Source: Methanogenium cariaci JCM 10550 (lineage in GTDB: Archaea; Halobacteriota; Methanomicrobia; Methanomicrobiales; Methanomicrobiaceae). From it: a stretch of 64,000 nt of DNA. The position numbers and the translations under genes are program-made. Positions 46,245-55,289 of this stretch are shown piece after piece (the first letter of the stretch is position 1; every line of letters starts with the position of its first letter). The stretch covers positions 1 to 64,000 of the forward strand of contig NZ_BBBG01000010.1 of assembly GCF_001315945.1 (NCBI RefSeq). Direction: 5' to 3'. The notes beneath the pieces were generated by a model that worked only from the letters and a program-made list of their open reading frames with translations, did no database searches and was not told where the DNA came from.

Positions 46245-46427
46245 ATGATGGAGCGCATCACGATTCGTTTACCCCCCCCTCAGCAGGTTGCCATGCTAGA
46301 GAAACTTGTTGATGCCGGGGAGTTTCCAACCGTATCTGAAGCGGTGAGATACGCAGTGCGGGAACTCATTGAAAAGAAAGCGAACCGTGTTCTGAGAGAC
46401 AGTGAACAGATCTCGTTTGAGGTTTAG
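46245..46427 (+). CDS. cdrS: CdrS-like ribbon-helix-helix transcription regulator
   Basis: A 60-residue ribbon-helix-helix protein: the N-terminal strand ERITIRLP is followed by QVAMLEKLVDAG and the SEAVRYAVRELIEKK helix. In haloarchaea the homologous CdrS is encoded with ftsZ2 and regulates cell division genes; the same linkage is seen here. A C7 run at 46271-46277 apparently inserts one Pro (RLPPPQQ). A second ATG three bases on is equally possible as start. The stop is followed by a G-rich stretch and a small gene. Confidence 0.8.
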   Translation: MMERITIRLPPPQQVAMLEKLVDAGEFPTVSEAVRYAVRELIEKKANRVLRDSEQISFEV

Positions 46428-46441
46428 GGGGGGGAAATACA

Positions 46442-46600
46442 ATGGAACGAATACTGTACGACTGCTACGGCGATAATTACCTGGAGGGAATTACCACCGG
46501 TGGTCTTCAGAATGTTGGACAACTGATGCAGTCCATTGATAATCATTCCTACTCGGTTCCTCGCAGATACGAGACAATTAATCAGACCCTGGAGGTTTAG
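46442..46600 (+). CDS. Small protein (52 residues) between cdrS and ftsZ
   Basis: An open frame fills the gap exactly: it starts 15 bases after the cdrS stop, behind a G-rich ribosome site, and stops one base before the ftsZ ATG. The product begins [20 protein letters not shown] and ends [10 protein letters not shown]; it is soluble and matches no family I know. Both cdrS and this gene end with GAGGTTTAG, and the second copy doubles as the ftsZ ribosome site (GGAGGTTTAGG). Codon use resembles its neighbours. No G/C run interrupts it. Confidence 0.55.
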   Translation: MERILYDCYGDNYLEGITTGGLQNVGQLMQSIDNHSYSVPRRYETINQTLEV

Positions 46601-46601
46601 G

Positions 46602-47779
46602 ATGCAGACTATTATTAAGGAAGCTTTGAAGAACGCTGAACAGGAAAAGCAGATGACCCGTGGTGTCATCGGAGACGATGACTTAATCGGGAAACCCCCC
46701 CGGATTGTCATTGTCGGGTGCGGCGGTGCCGGAAACAACACCATCAACCGACTGTATCACATGAAAGTCAGTGGTGCGGAGACCATTGCGGTTAACACAG
46801 ATAAACAGCACCTTGAGATGATCCAGGCCGACAAGCGTGTCCTCGTCGGAAAGTCACTCACCAAGGGCCTTGGCGCGGGGGGGGATTCCCGGATATCGGC
46901 AAGCGTGCCGCAGAGATGGCCCGCACCACCCTTGAAGGTCTTCTCGCCGAAGCGGATCTCTGCTTTGTTACCGCAGGCATGGGAGGTGGAACCGGTACCG
47001 GTGTCGCACCGGTCGTTGCACAGATCGCAAAAGAGCAGGGCGCCATCGTCGTTGCATGGTGAGTTATCCCTTCCAGGTCGAGAAGGCCCGCCTCCTCAGG
47101 GCGGAGGAAGGACTTGAGGCACTCTCAAACGCAGCGGATTCTGTTATTGTCCTCGACAACAACCGGCTCATGAACTTTGTGCCAAACCTGCCCCCCCTCG
47201 GACAGGCGTTCTCCGTCATGGACCAGCTCATCGCAGAGACGGTCAAAGGCATATCAGAGACGATCACCGAACCATCCCTCATCAACATCGACTACGCAGA
47301 CGTCCGTGCCATCATGAGCAAGGGCGGTGTTGCCGTCATGCTTGTCGGAGAGAGCAAACAGCAGAACAAGGCAGAGAGCGTCGTTCATGAATGCCTGAAT
47401 CACCCACTCCTCGACATTGACTACCGCGGCGCGACCGGCAGTCTCATTCACATCACCGGTGGCAGTGACCTGACACTTTCGGATGCCGAAGAGATTGCCA
47501 GTTCCCTCACCTACGAACTGGACGCACATGCAGATGTTATCTGGGGGGGAGCACGCGTCAAGAAGGAATTCGAGGGGGGGAAGGTGCGGGTCATGGCCAT
47601 CATGACCGGCGTGAAGAGCGCACAGATCCTCGGGCAGAGCTATGACATTTCAAACTCAGCTTCAGCACCCATGACTCGTTCCGTCGGACGGGGGGGGACG
47701 TTCCTGGACTGATGCGGTCCTCAGGCGCCAGGCAGCCCATGAACAGACCAGCGGTGGACTGATTGACTTCATCCGCTGA
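46602..47779 (+). CDS. ftsZ: Cell division GTPase FtsZ
   Basis: A ~390-residue tubulin-like GTPase forming the division ring. The N-terminal nucleotide motifs [14 protein letters not shown] and VNTDKQHL, the GTP loop GMGGGTGTG, and the catalytic T7-type [13 protein letters not shown] are present. Frames break at the G8 run 46877-46884 (six expected, giving [16 protein letters not shown]), near 47055 (one lost base in VVAMVSYPF) and at the G8 run 47690-47697. Joining past the last gives a C-terminal peptide ending SGGLIDFIR with the stop at 47777-47779, as expected for FtsZ; the apparent stop at 47712 is probably false. Confidence 0.92.
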
Positions 47780-48229
47780 TCTAAACTAAGTATTTCAACC
47801 CATCATTACCTGTCATTCACCAGACCAACCCAAAATCACCCCCCCCACTCTCAAAAATCGTCCCCCCCGCACGATACAATAGGGGGGGAACACTCCCCCT
47901 CCCTACATACAGGGAGGTACCTCATTTTGTTAATATACCCGTTTCATGACTGAACACGGGATGATGTTACGAAACATTAATATCGGGCAACTATGCAATA
48001 TTAAAGAACTACAGTGAATCCATCACTGGTTCCGGGAATGCCTGCCCACATGGACAGGCCGTACAGGAGTTGAACATCATGAACAGCCATATGAACAAAG
48101 TCGGTTCTCCGAATTTCGTAAGAACTCTTTTGAAATGGTTATCGTCAGGAGTCCATCCTGTACATATGTTTCCTGCGGATCAACTGAAGATGAATTGTTG
48201 TGCCCTAAATACAAAAGGTAAGGTAGAGC
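47780..48229 (+). other. Intergenic region after ftsZ
   Basis: Contains C- and G-run hairpins (AGGGGGGGAACACTCCCCCTCCCT at 47881-47904 and TCCCTACATACAGGGA at 47901-47916), likely terminating ftsZ transcription, then AT-rich stretches (TTGTTAATATAC near 47928, ATTAATATCGG near 47976) that may hold the promoter of the coiled-coil gene. Confidence 0.4.
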
Positions 48230-48249
48230 ATGTTGACCGAACTTATTGA
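48079..48249 (+). CDS. Possible small upstream reading frame
   Basis: A 56-codon frame (starting MNSHMNKVGSPNFVRTLLKW) has CAGGAGTTGAAC before its ATG and overlaps the first 20 bases of the coiled-coil gene. It may be a real small gene or a leader frame coupling translation. No family is recognised and it may be chance. Confidence 0.22.
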   Translation: MNSHMNKVGSPNFVRTLLKWLSSGVHPVHMFPADQLKMNCCALNTKGKVEHVDRTY

Positions 48250-49093
48250 CAAAAGAAAGAATATGCTGACAGATTCTGAACAGCACAAAGAAAACAGAAA
48301 TGAACTGAATGCTCTTGCAAGCACCTATGCACGTGAGCGCAACCAGCTTAACGGGCAGACGCGTGAATATGTTGACGAAGCACAGAAGCACAAAGAGCTT
48401 CGTGACGAAAACAACAGAGCAGTACAGGCCATAAAAGTTGAGCGCAACCAACTCAATGAGAAGGCAAATGCACTCTTTGAGGATATTGATGAGTACAAAA
48501 AAGAGCATGGTGCCATCAATAACTCCCGCGGCATAAAGGAAGTTCAGAAGAGAATCGACAAGCTCGAAATGGATCAGCAGACCCGCGTCATGAATACTGA
48601 CAAGGAGCGGGAACTCATTGATCAGATCAAACAGCTCAGACATCAGATCAAAGAGCAGGAAGAGGAAATCGAGCAGAACAAGGAAGTTCACACCAAGCTC
48701 CAGGAAGCACGGGAATTCCGCCGGGCAGCATCAGAACTCCATGCAACCGTTACCGAGAAGGCAGAGCTCGCCCAGCAGCACCACGACCTGATGGTCGAAT
48801 GCTACCGGAATGCCGACAAGTCACGCGAAGCCGCAGACGAAGGACACCGGAAATTTGTTGAGGCACAGGAGGCTGCAGACGCTGAGCACAACCAGTTTAT
48901 TGCATGCCAGAAGGAACTCCGCGACTACGATAAAGTGATCGGTGGAATCCGCAAGAAAGGCAAGAAGACAAGGGTCAACAAGGAACAGAAAGCGGTCAAA
49001 GAGGAAGCAGAACAGGTCTTCCAGCAGTTCCGGGCCGGCGAAAAACTTACTACAGACGACATTCTGCTTCTGCAGCGTGCACGTCTCATATAA
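48230..49093 (+). CDS. Archaeal coiled-coil protein (COG1340-like)
   Basis: A complete 287-residue protein that is almost entirely charged heptad-repeat helix (for example KERELIDQIKQLRHQIKEQE) with a short C-terminal tail EKLTTDDILLLQRARLI. It matches the archaeal COG1340-type coiled-coil proteins of unknown role, possibly structural or division-linked given its place after ftsZ. It is Lys/Glu/Gln-rich and contains no long G/C runs, so the frame is intact. A T-rich terminator-like stretch follows (49094-49106). Confidence 0.8.
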   Translation: MLTELIDKRKNMLTDSEQHKENRNELNALASTYARERNQLNGQTREYVDEAQKHKELRDENNRAVQAIKVERNQLNEKANALFEDIDEYKKEHGAINNSRGIKEVQKRIDKLEMDQQTRVMNTDKERELIDQIKQLRHQIKEQEEEIEQNKEVHTKLQEAREFRRAASELHATVTEKAELAQQHHDLMVECYRNADKSREAADEGHRKFVEAQEAADAEHNQFIACQKELRDYDKVIGGIRKKGKKTRVNKEQKAVKEEAEQVFQQFRAGEKLTTDDILLLQRARLI

Positions 49094-49153
49094 TCTTTTT
49101 TTATCTGTTCTTTCATCAGACTTTTATAGCAGCGAATTGATTTCTATGTAGAC

Positions 49154-50298
49154 ATGTCAGATGACCGGATGCTCATTCTCTGTGTCGACAGGATGATGAT
49201 ATCGGCTTTAAGGCTGGGATCCAGAGCCCGGTTACGGGAAGGGACGAATGTCTTGATGCCGCCACCCGCCTGGGTCTTGAGGATCCGGAGGATTCTGACG
49301 TTAATGCAATTTTTCAGGGCATAAAAATATACGATGAACGCCGTGAGATGGGTGACGACGTACGCATCGCGGTGATTGCAGGCAACCACTACAATTCGAT
49401 TGACGGCGACCGCAAGATTGCAGAAGATCTGAGGAAGGTCGTCTGGGATCTGGAGGTGACCGAGTGCATTCTGGTAACAGATGGGGGGGCAGAGGACGAG
49501 TTTATCCTCCCGGTCATTCAGTCACATGTATCGGTCTCCAGTGTCCAGCGCGTCATTGTCAATCAGATGCCCAACCTTGAGGGCACCTACTATATCATCA
49601 AAAAGGTCCTTGACGACCCGAAGCATGCCCAGTCCATCCTGGTGCCTTTTGGTCTCGTGATGCTCATCTTTGCCATCGGAAGTCTCCTCGGGACGACGGA
49701 GCTTGCAGTATTCATCGTGGTCGGGGTGCTTGGCATCTATCTGCTCTTCAAGGGACTGGGCATTGATGAATACTTCAGTCTGGCCCTGCATGGTCTGAAG
49801 GAATCGTTTATTGGTGGCAGAATATCGTTTGTATGTTACATCGCATCAATATTCATCGGCCTCCTGGGGATTGTCATGGGACTCTCGAGTTTCCTCACCT
49901 GGTATACCGCTGATGCGGGAGTGCTCTTTTATCTGCTCACCTTCATCTACGGTTCCGTCGGCTACATCGTCGCTGCCATCCTGATCGCCCTTCTCGGAAA
50001 GATCATTGATGTGATACAAAATGAACCGAAGATGCTGCCGCGGGTGATCACCCTGCCGTTTTTTGTAACGGGTCTCGGGCTCATTGCCTATGGGGCATCC
50101 GTCTATGTCATCTCCCTGCCCACCATCGAGGGCTTTCCAATCGACGGTGTGGATGGGATACGCATCATGATGCTCACCACCGTTGCAGGCCTGATACTGG
50201 CGTTCATCGGCTTCTACATCCAGAAGGTATTGCAGAAGGTCGAGAAGTATGCGCCGGAAGTGAAAGAAAAGAGCAGCAAACGCTTTTCCCGGCATTAA
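49154..50298 (+). CDS. DUF373 family membrane protein
   Basis: An archaeal DUF373 (COG2237) protein of ~380 residues. The N-terminal soluble part (RMLILCVDRDDDIGFKAGI, VIAGNHYNSIDGDRKIAEDL, CILVTDGAEDEFILPVI) is followed by about six or seven membrane helices beginning ILVPFGLVMLIFAIGSLLG. One G is missing near 49190 (CVDR-DDDIG); restored, it joins the start at 49154 to the rest. A G7 run at 49484-49490 adds one Gly. Function unknown. Confidence 0.85.
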
Positions 50299-50538
50299 TC
50301 CACCAGATTTTTCCGCAAACGATCTCTTTTTCCGGCGATGCCGGACCCTGTCGTAACGACCCCCGCCTACGCTCAAACACAGACTGATGGAAAAGGAATT
50401 ACAGGATTTAAAGGAGCCTGCCGGGGGGGACCGCCAATAGCTGTTGGGAGAAGGGCGGATGCGGCGACGGCCCTCCATCTCCATACGGTAGCGGAAAAAA
50501 GAACAGGATGATATCGTTCTCCACGATGATCCAATGGA

Positions 50539-51009
50539 TTATACCTGAGCTTTTGTCCCGAAGTAGCCCATCCCCGGAAGTGACGAGGTCTGGTTATAGC
50601 TGCGGTTCACCTGAGGGGGGGAGATGACCGTCACCTGGGGGGGTATTTCAATACCAAACGTATGGGCAGGGAACCAGTATGATCCCTCCCCATAGTTCTG
50701 GGAGACACTGCTGACAACAATGGTTGCGTGATCCATATCAATCGTTTGATATCGTGCATCCGGATACCCCGCAATAACACCCAGCTTCTGTTTCAGATCC
50801 GACTTCCCCCCCAGAAGATGGACGAGGAGCACGATGCCCTCATCAATTGAATAATTGAGGTCAATAACAGCATCCTCGTCATTCAGGCGTATGGTGCAGT
50901 CCTCTACCGTAATGTAGCTGTACTGGTTCGGGTCTGCGGCCCCCCCTGCCGGCACGATCATTATAAGGAGCATCAGGCAGCAGATCATCCCCCCCGGCAG
51001 CAGTTTCAT
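50539..51009 (-). CDS. Secreted hypothetical protein
   Basis: A 156-residue protein with an N-terminal signal peptide (GGMICCLMLLIMIVPAGGAA) and a beta-rich mature domain ending LPGMGYFGTKAQV. It is exported; function unknown. The ATG at 51009 is chosen as it directly precedes the signal peptide. In-frame runs near 50619, 50640, 50807, 50941 and 50990 may add residues. It follows alba on the same strand after 58 bases. Confidence 0.6.
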   Translation of the reverse strand: MKLLPGGMICCLMLLIMIVPAGGAADPNQYSYITVEDCTIRLNDEDAVIDLNYSIDEGIVLLVHLLGGKSDLKQKLGVIAGYPDARYQTIDMDHATIVVSSVSQNYGEGSYWFPAHTFGIEIPPQVTVISPPQVNRSYNQTSSLPGMGYFGTKAQV

Positions 51010-51067
51010 ACTACACTTTCTGTCAGAGATGAAGATATCCTTTATGGTCGCGGAAAAAAGGGATGAT

Positions 51068-51343
51068 TTATTTTTGTGCAAGCAGGATCTCAATGCTTGA
51101 GACATTGGTCTGTCCGCTCTCTGTGTCGATGATCTCCGTGGATGTGACGATCTCTTTTTTGGTGACATCCTCGAGAAACCGGTTCATTGCGATCTCTGCA
51201 GTATCAACGGCCCGCGATATCGCCTTCCCCCCCCGTGCCTTTATCGAGACCTCCTCTGCACCATTGTTAAACTGGGTAATGACTGCCAGTACATAGTTCA
51301 TCACTGGTTTGTTTCCGACGAATACTGTGTTATCCTTAATCAT
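51068..51343 (-). CDS. albA: Chromatin protein Alba
   Basis: A complete 91-residue Alba protein that coats DNA or RNA as a dimer. [21 protein letters not shown], the lysine-bearing [19 protein letters not shown] and SIEILLAQK are diagnostic. One extra Gly (KARGGKA) comes from a C7 run at 51229-51235. It follows asd on the same strand by 12 bases. Confidence 0.92.
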   Translation of the reverse strand: MIKDNTVFVGNKPVMNYVLAVITQFNNGAEEVSIKARGGKAISRAVDTAEIAMNRFLEDVTKKEIVTSTEIIDTESGQTNVSSIEILLAQK

Positions 51344-51355
51344 TTGCTGTTCACC

Positions 51356-52378
51356 TCATACGTACTTCTTTGAGACGATGAGTTCTGCATTCAGCACAGA
51401 GGCACCTGCTGCACCCCGGATGGTATTGTGTCCCATCGCAACATACCGCAGACCTTCACGCATTCTTCCGACGGAGACAGTCATCCCCCCTCCACGATTC
51501 CGGTCCAGCCGTGGCTGCGGCCGGTTGGGTTCGTTAGTATAATTCACAGACTCTTTCGGAAGGTGGGGAAGCCCGGATATGGGCGGAGTGTAAGCCTTAT
51601 AGGCTTCAATGACATCTGCCACCGGCGCGGCGGTATCCGCCCAGATTGCCATCGTATGCCCGTCAATGACCGGCACCCGGTGGCAGCTCGCAGATACCCG
51701 GAATGGTGCATTCTGAACTTCTGCCCCATCGAATGACCCCATGATCTTCAGTGGCTCACTCTCCATCTTCTCCTCTTCCGACCCGATGTAGGGGGGGACA
51801 ACATTGTCATAGATTTCCATGGCGGGGGGGATTCCCTGGAATCCGGCGCCGGAAATCGCCTGCATGGTTGCCACCGTGAGGTTTGAGAACCCAAATGGCA
51901 TGAGCGGGGCAAGAGAGAGACAGAGCACAATTGTTGAACAGTTCGGGTTGGCAACAATAAACCCGTCAGTGCCCTTGTCACGCTGCACGTCGATGAGTCC
52001 GAGATGGTCAGGATTTACCTCGGGCACGACAAGAGGTACATTACGGTCCATCCGGTGAGAAGACGCATTACTGCAAACACCAACGCCCGCAGCCGCAATA
52101 TCTGTTTCAAGAGTGGTTGCAATATCTGCGGGAAGCGCAGAGAATACAATATCAAGGTCTGACACTGCCGACACTGTCGTCGGTTCCACAACAAGACTCC
52201 CAACCTCTTCCGGGAACGGGACATCAAGACGCCAGTTAACAACATCCTGATACCTTTTTCCCGCACTGCGATCCGACGCAGTCAGAGTTGTGAGCCTGAA
52301 CCACGGGTGATTGGCGAGAAGTTGTACAAACCTCTGCCCAACCGCACCCGTAGCTCCGAGCACACCTACATTAATCAT
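51356..52378 (-). CDS. asd: Aspartate-semialdehyde dehydrogenase
   Basis: A complete 340-residue enzyme reducing aspartyl phosphate to aspartate semialdehyde, feeding lysine, threonine and methionine synthesis. NADP-binding GVLGATGAVGQRFVQLL, the catalytic Cys in ANPNCSTIVL, QAISGAGFQGI, and the His region SCHRVPVIDGH are visible. In-frame C runs at 51486, 51790 and 51825 probably add residues (GIPPAMEI, VVPPYIG). dapB and dapA lie just upstream on the same strand with a ferredoxin between. Confidence 0.93.
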   Translation of the reverse strand: MINVGVLGATGAVGQRFVQLLANHPWFRLTTLTASDRSAGKRYQDVVNWRLDVPFPEEVGSLVVEPTTVSAVSDLDIVFSALPADIATTLETDIAAAGVGVCSNASSHRMDRNVPLVVPEVNPDHLGLIDVQRDKGTDGFIVANPNCSTIVLCLSLAPLMPFGFSNLTVATMQAISGAGFQGIPPAMEIYDNVVPPYIGSEEEKMESEPLKIMGSFDGAEVQNAPFRVSASCHRVPVIDGHTMAIWADTAAPVADVIEAYKAYTPPISGLPHLPKESVNYTNEPNRPQPRLDRNRGGGMTVSVGRMREGLRYVAMGHNTIRGAAGASVLNAELIVSKKYV

Positions 52379-52421
52379 AGATATTTTATATTATGGCTGA
52401 AGGGAGTATAAAAGGTTTGGT

Positions 52422-52595
52422 TCACTCCATGCGGATGGCTTCAGCCGGGCACTCATCCACACAGGATTCACAGTCAATACAGAGATCAGCGTCAACTACT
52501 GCAATACCATCCTGCATCTCAATCGCTGCTGCAGGGCAGATGTCAACACATGTCTCACAGCCTGTACATTTATCATTATCAACTACTGCTACCAT
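52422..52595 (-). CDS. 2[4Fe-4S] ferredoxin
   Basis: A complete 57-residue bacterial-type ferredoxin with two cluster motifs: [12 protein letters not shown] and [12 protein letters not shown] (CxxCxxCxxxCP each). It begins [13 protein letters not shown] and ends AEAIRME. It carries low-potential electrons in the cytosol. GAGAGG lies upstream. It is set between dapB and asd on the same strand (66 and 43 bases). Confidence 0.93.
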   Translation of the reverse strand: MVAVVDNDKCTGCETCVDICPAAAIEMQDGIAVVDADLCIDCESCVDECPAEAIRME

Positions 52596-52660
52596 AGGTA
52601 ATCCTCTCTATCCTCATTATCAGAAAAGCCATAAAAAAGGTTCGATTAGGTTTGGGTGTA

Positions 52661-53423
52661 TCAGAGACCGAGGACGTCGTCCATGGAGTAGATGCCCGGA
52701 GCCATTCCGGTGACAAAACGGGCCGCCCGGATGACGCCATGGGCAAAGACCGCACGATCATAGGCACGGTGGGAAAGCTCAATGGTCTCGTTGTTTGCCG
52801 CAAAAAGAACCGTATGGTCTCCGACAATGTCTCCGCCGCGAACGACGTGCACGCCGACCTCATCTTTTCGCTCGGTCATCCCCTCTCTACCGTAGAGACA
52901 TTCCGTCTTGCCGGTCTCCTCACCGATAATCTCAAGAATCGTCCGCGCGGTTCCGGACGGCGCATCCTTCTTGTAGCGATGGTGGGCTTCAATGACCTCA
53001 ATGTCATAGTCTCCCAGACGCTGTGCCGCCTCTCGAACCAGCCTCCAGAAGATGTTCATGCCGACACTGTAGTTGCTGGAGATGACTGCAGGGACACTGC
53101 CAACAATGGCTTCATCGATGCGTGAGCGCTGTTCCGGGGGGGTGAACCCGGTGGTGCCGACCACAAGGCTACGCCCGCCTCTGCACCGGCGATGATATTT
53201 TCTACCGCTGCATGCGCGATGGTGAAATCGATGAGGACGTCGGGTTTCATGTCCTCTAAAAAGGTGCGGATGTCTGTGGAGGGATATACCGGTTGCCCCA
53301 GAAGGCTGCCCTCCCGGATGTCCACGCCGCCGACAAACGTCAGGTCGTCTGCATCGTTGACGAGGTTTGCAATCGTTGTACCCATGCGCCCGAGGCCCCC
53401 CCACAGATGGCAATCTTAGTCAT
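52661..53423 (-). CDS. dapB: 4-hydroxy-tetrahydrodipicolinate reductase
   Basis: A ~250-residue reductase of the lysine/diaminopimelate pathway. The N-terminus restores to [21 protein letters not shown] (NAD(P) loop), with DVLIDFTIA, VVGTTGF, SSNYSVGMNIFW, and the active-site EAHHRYKKDAPSGTA. Frames break at the C run near 53397-53402 and near 53168. The ATG overlaps the dapA stop (ATGACTAA). Confidence 0.92.
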
Positions 53424-54300
53424 AGCGGGAGAGCACCTCCTCAGCTGTGCCTCTGCAGCTTCGGTCATGCAGTCCAGAGGCAGGCGCAGCGGACCTGAGG
53501 CCATACCCCGCATGCCGACCGCCTGCTTGACGGGAATCGGATTGGTGTCGATGAAAAGAGCACGCATCAGAGGGGGGGAGAGTTCGTAATGCATGTCCCG
53601 TGCACCGGCATAGTCGCCCGCACAGAAGCGCTCATAAAGGGCGACAAACCGCGCGGGTTCAACGTTTGCCGTGACGGTAATAACACCGGCACCGCCCAGT
53701 GCGAGAATAGGTAGAGTCATTGCATCATCCCCCCCGGAGAAGACCGCGAAGTCCTCGTCACGGGTCTGTTCAATGATCTCTGATATCTGGGTGATGTCGC
53801 CGCTCGCCTCCTTGACACCGACAATGCCCGGATGTGCGGCCAGTTCGGCGATGAGGTCAGACGTAAGGTTCTGCAGTACGGGAAGGCACATTGTAGATGA
53901 TAACCGGGACGCCCACGTCGGCAATCCGGGTATAATGCTTAATAAGACCGGAACGGTTCGGCTTATTGTAATACGGAGAAAGAACAAGCACCGCATCTGC
54001 GCCCTGATCACATGCGGATTTAGTAAATCTCAGGGCTTCGGCGGTATTATTAGAACCCGTACCGGCAATGACCGGCACCCTGCCATTAACGGCATCGATT
54101 GTCTCCCCCCCGATGACAATCTCATGTTCTTCAAATGTCAGAGTTGCTGACTCACCGGTTGAACCACAGGGCACGACCCCCCCGTGCACGCCGTTTTCAA
54201 TCAGATACTCGATGTTGGCGCGAAGACCCGTAAGGTCCAGGCCCGCATCGGCGGTATCTTTGAACGGAGTGATAAGTGCAGGATAAACACCCTCAAACAT
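53416..54300 (-). CDS. dapA: 4-hydroxy-tetrahydrodipicolinate synthase
   Basis: A ~293-residue class I aldolase-type enzyme joining pyruvate and aspartate semialdehyde. It shows [27 protein letters not shown], and the Schiff-base Lys in [12 protein letters not shown] frame break near 53880 separates the halves, and a lost base near 53444 removes the natural end, which restores to [11 protein letters not shown] and a stop at 53416-53418. A C run at 54178 adds a residue. rps17e lies eight bases upstream. Confidence 0.92.
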
Positions 54301-54307
54301 AAAAGGA

Positions 54308-54499
54308 TTATATTTCTTTCCTTCTATTTACCTTTCTCGTGATGTAGCCTGCCACACGGTTTCTGATGCGCTTGCTTTCGATAATTGCCACTTCAGAAAC
54401 GGCACACTTGTTTTCCTCAAAGTCTCCGGTAAACCGGTTGCCGTGCTTGACGATCAATTCCTGGCTCAATGATTTAATGTAGGCTGGTTTAACTCCCAT
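54308..54499 (-). CDS. rps17e: 30S ribosomal protein S17e
   Basis: A complete 63-residue archaeal/eukaryotic-type ribosomal protein: [20 protein letters not shown] at the start, [27 protein letters not shown] in the middle. Part of the small subunit. Frame intact. It heads dapA on the minus strand and follows the ThiN-domain gene by 12 bases. Confidence 0.95.
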   Translation of the reverse strand: MGVKPAYIKSLSQELIVKHGNRFTGDFEENKCAVSEVAIIESKRIRNRVAGYITRKVNRRKEI

Positions 54500-54511
54500 T
54501 CAGATACTCCA

Positions 54512-55026
54512 TTATAAACTGGTATAACTAATGCAACCCGAGAGCATAAGAATATTACGTGCCACATCCGCAGGGGGGGTTTCCGCAATAATCCAGAGGA
54601 CAGGATCGTTTTTGGCCGTTTTCGGACCATATATCACATCCGGTACATCGTCTCTGCAGCAGGACTCGACCCCCCCCAGTCCATGCTGCCGGAACCGGGC
54701 GGAGCCGGAGGGTATGCGCAGGCGTCCAGCGCGAGGTCATCGATTATGCAGTGAAGGATATCCGGTGTGCACCGCAGGGCGGCCGCAGACCGAAGACAGG
54801 CATCATGCCGGATCACCGTCAGAATCACCCGTGCCACATCCAAATCGGCACCAAAGCGGATCGTTGTGGCATTGTCCGAGGTACAGACCTCATTTTGCGT
54901 AGTGGCACCGGGGGAGGGCATAACCCACACGGATACCCCCCCGTTTGGGATCAGATGTGGGTCGACCTCCCGTATCGTGAGGACTGCCTCACCCAGGGCT
55001 GCGGCCACCTCTTCACGAATCTGCAT
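54512..55026 (-). CDS. ThiN-domain (thiamine-phosphate synthase-like) protein
   Basis: A ~165-residue protein whose C-terminal half matches the ThiN domain: GSGSMDWGVE-xx-C, VPDVIYGPKTAKNDPVLWI and EVARNIL-type ending. ThiN makes thiamine phosphate when fused to ThiD, or senses it as the ligand domain of ThiR regulators. Here there is neither a ThiD part nor a DNA-binding helix-turn-helix (N-terminus MQIREEVAAALGEAVLT). Frames break at the C run 54671-54677, where VESCCRDD is restored. The role is therefore open: a stand-alone enzyme or a sensor. Confidence 0.65.
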
Positions 55027-55112
55027 ACCGGACAGGTTGGTTTTTTAAAACGTTAAAAATGTGGCAGGGGGGGATGAATAGACATTTACGTCACCACAGA
55101 GAATATACTCAG

Positions 55113-55289
55113 ATGAAACCTGTTGTCCTTGACAGTGTAACAGCCATCGCAAGCCTCATTGTGCTGATTGCAGCTGTTATTGTACTGCCCGCTCTGCTGC
55201 CGGCACCCTATGCATATATTGCGGCAATCATCCTCTTCATCGCCTGCATGAGTGCCGGTGGACACTACATCGGACAGAAGACCCTTTAG
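55113..55289 (+). CDS. Small two-helix membrane protein
   Basis: A 58-residue protein with two membrane helices (VTAIASLIVLIAAVIVLPAL and AYIAAIILFIACMSAGGHYI). The ATG at 55113 is preferred to an upstream frame interrupted by a G run. Function unknown. It converges with priL, overlapping by four bases. Confidence 0.55.
   Translation: MKPVVLDSVTAIASLIVLIAAVIVLPALLPAPYAYIAAIILFIACMSAGGHYIGQKTL

Noticed and set aside
49144-50484. Several long antisense frames across the DUF373 and other conserved genes
   Set aside because: They mirror conserved genes on the opposite strand and lack ribosome sites and motifs.
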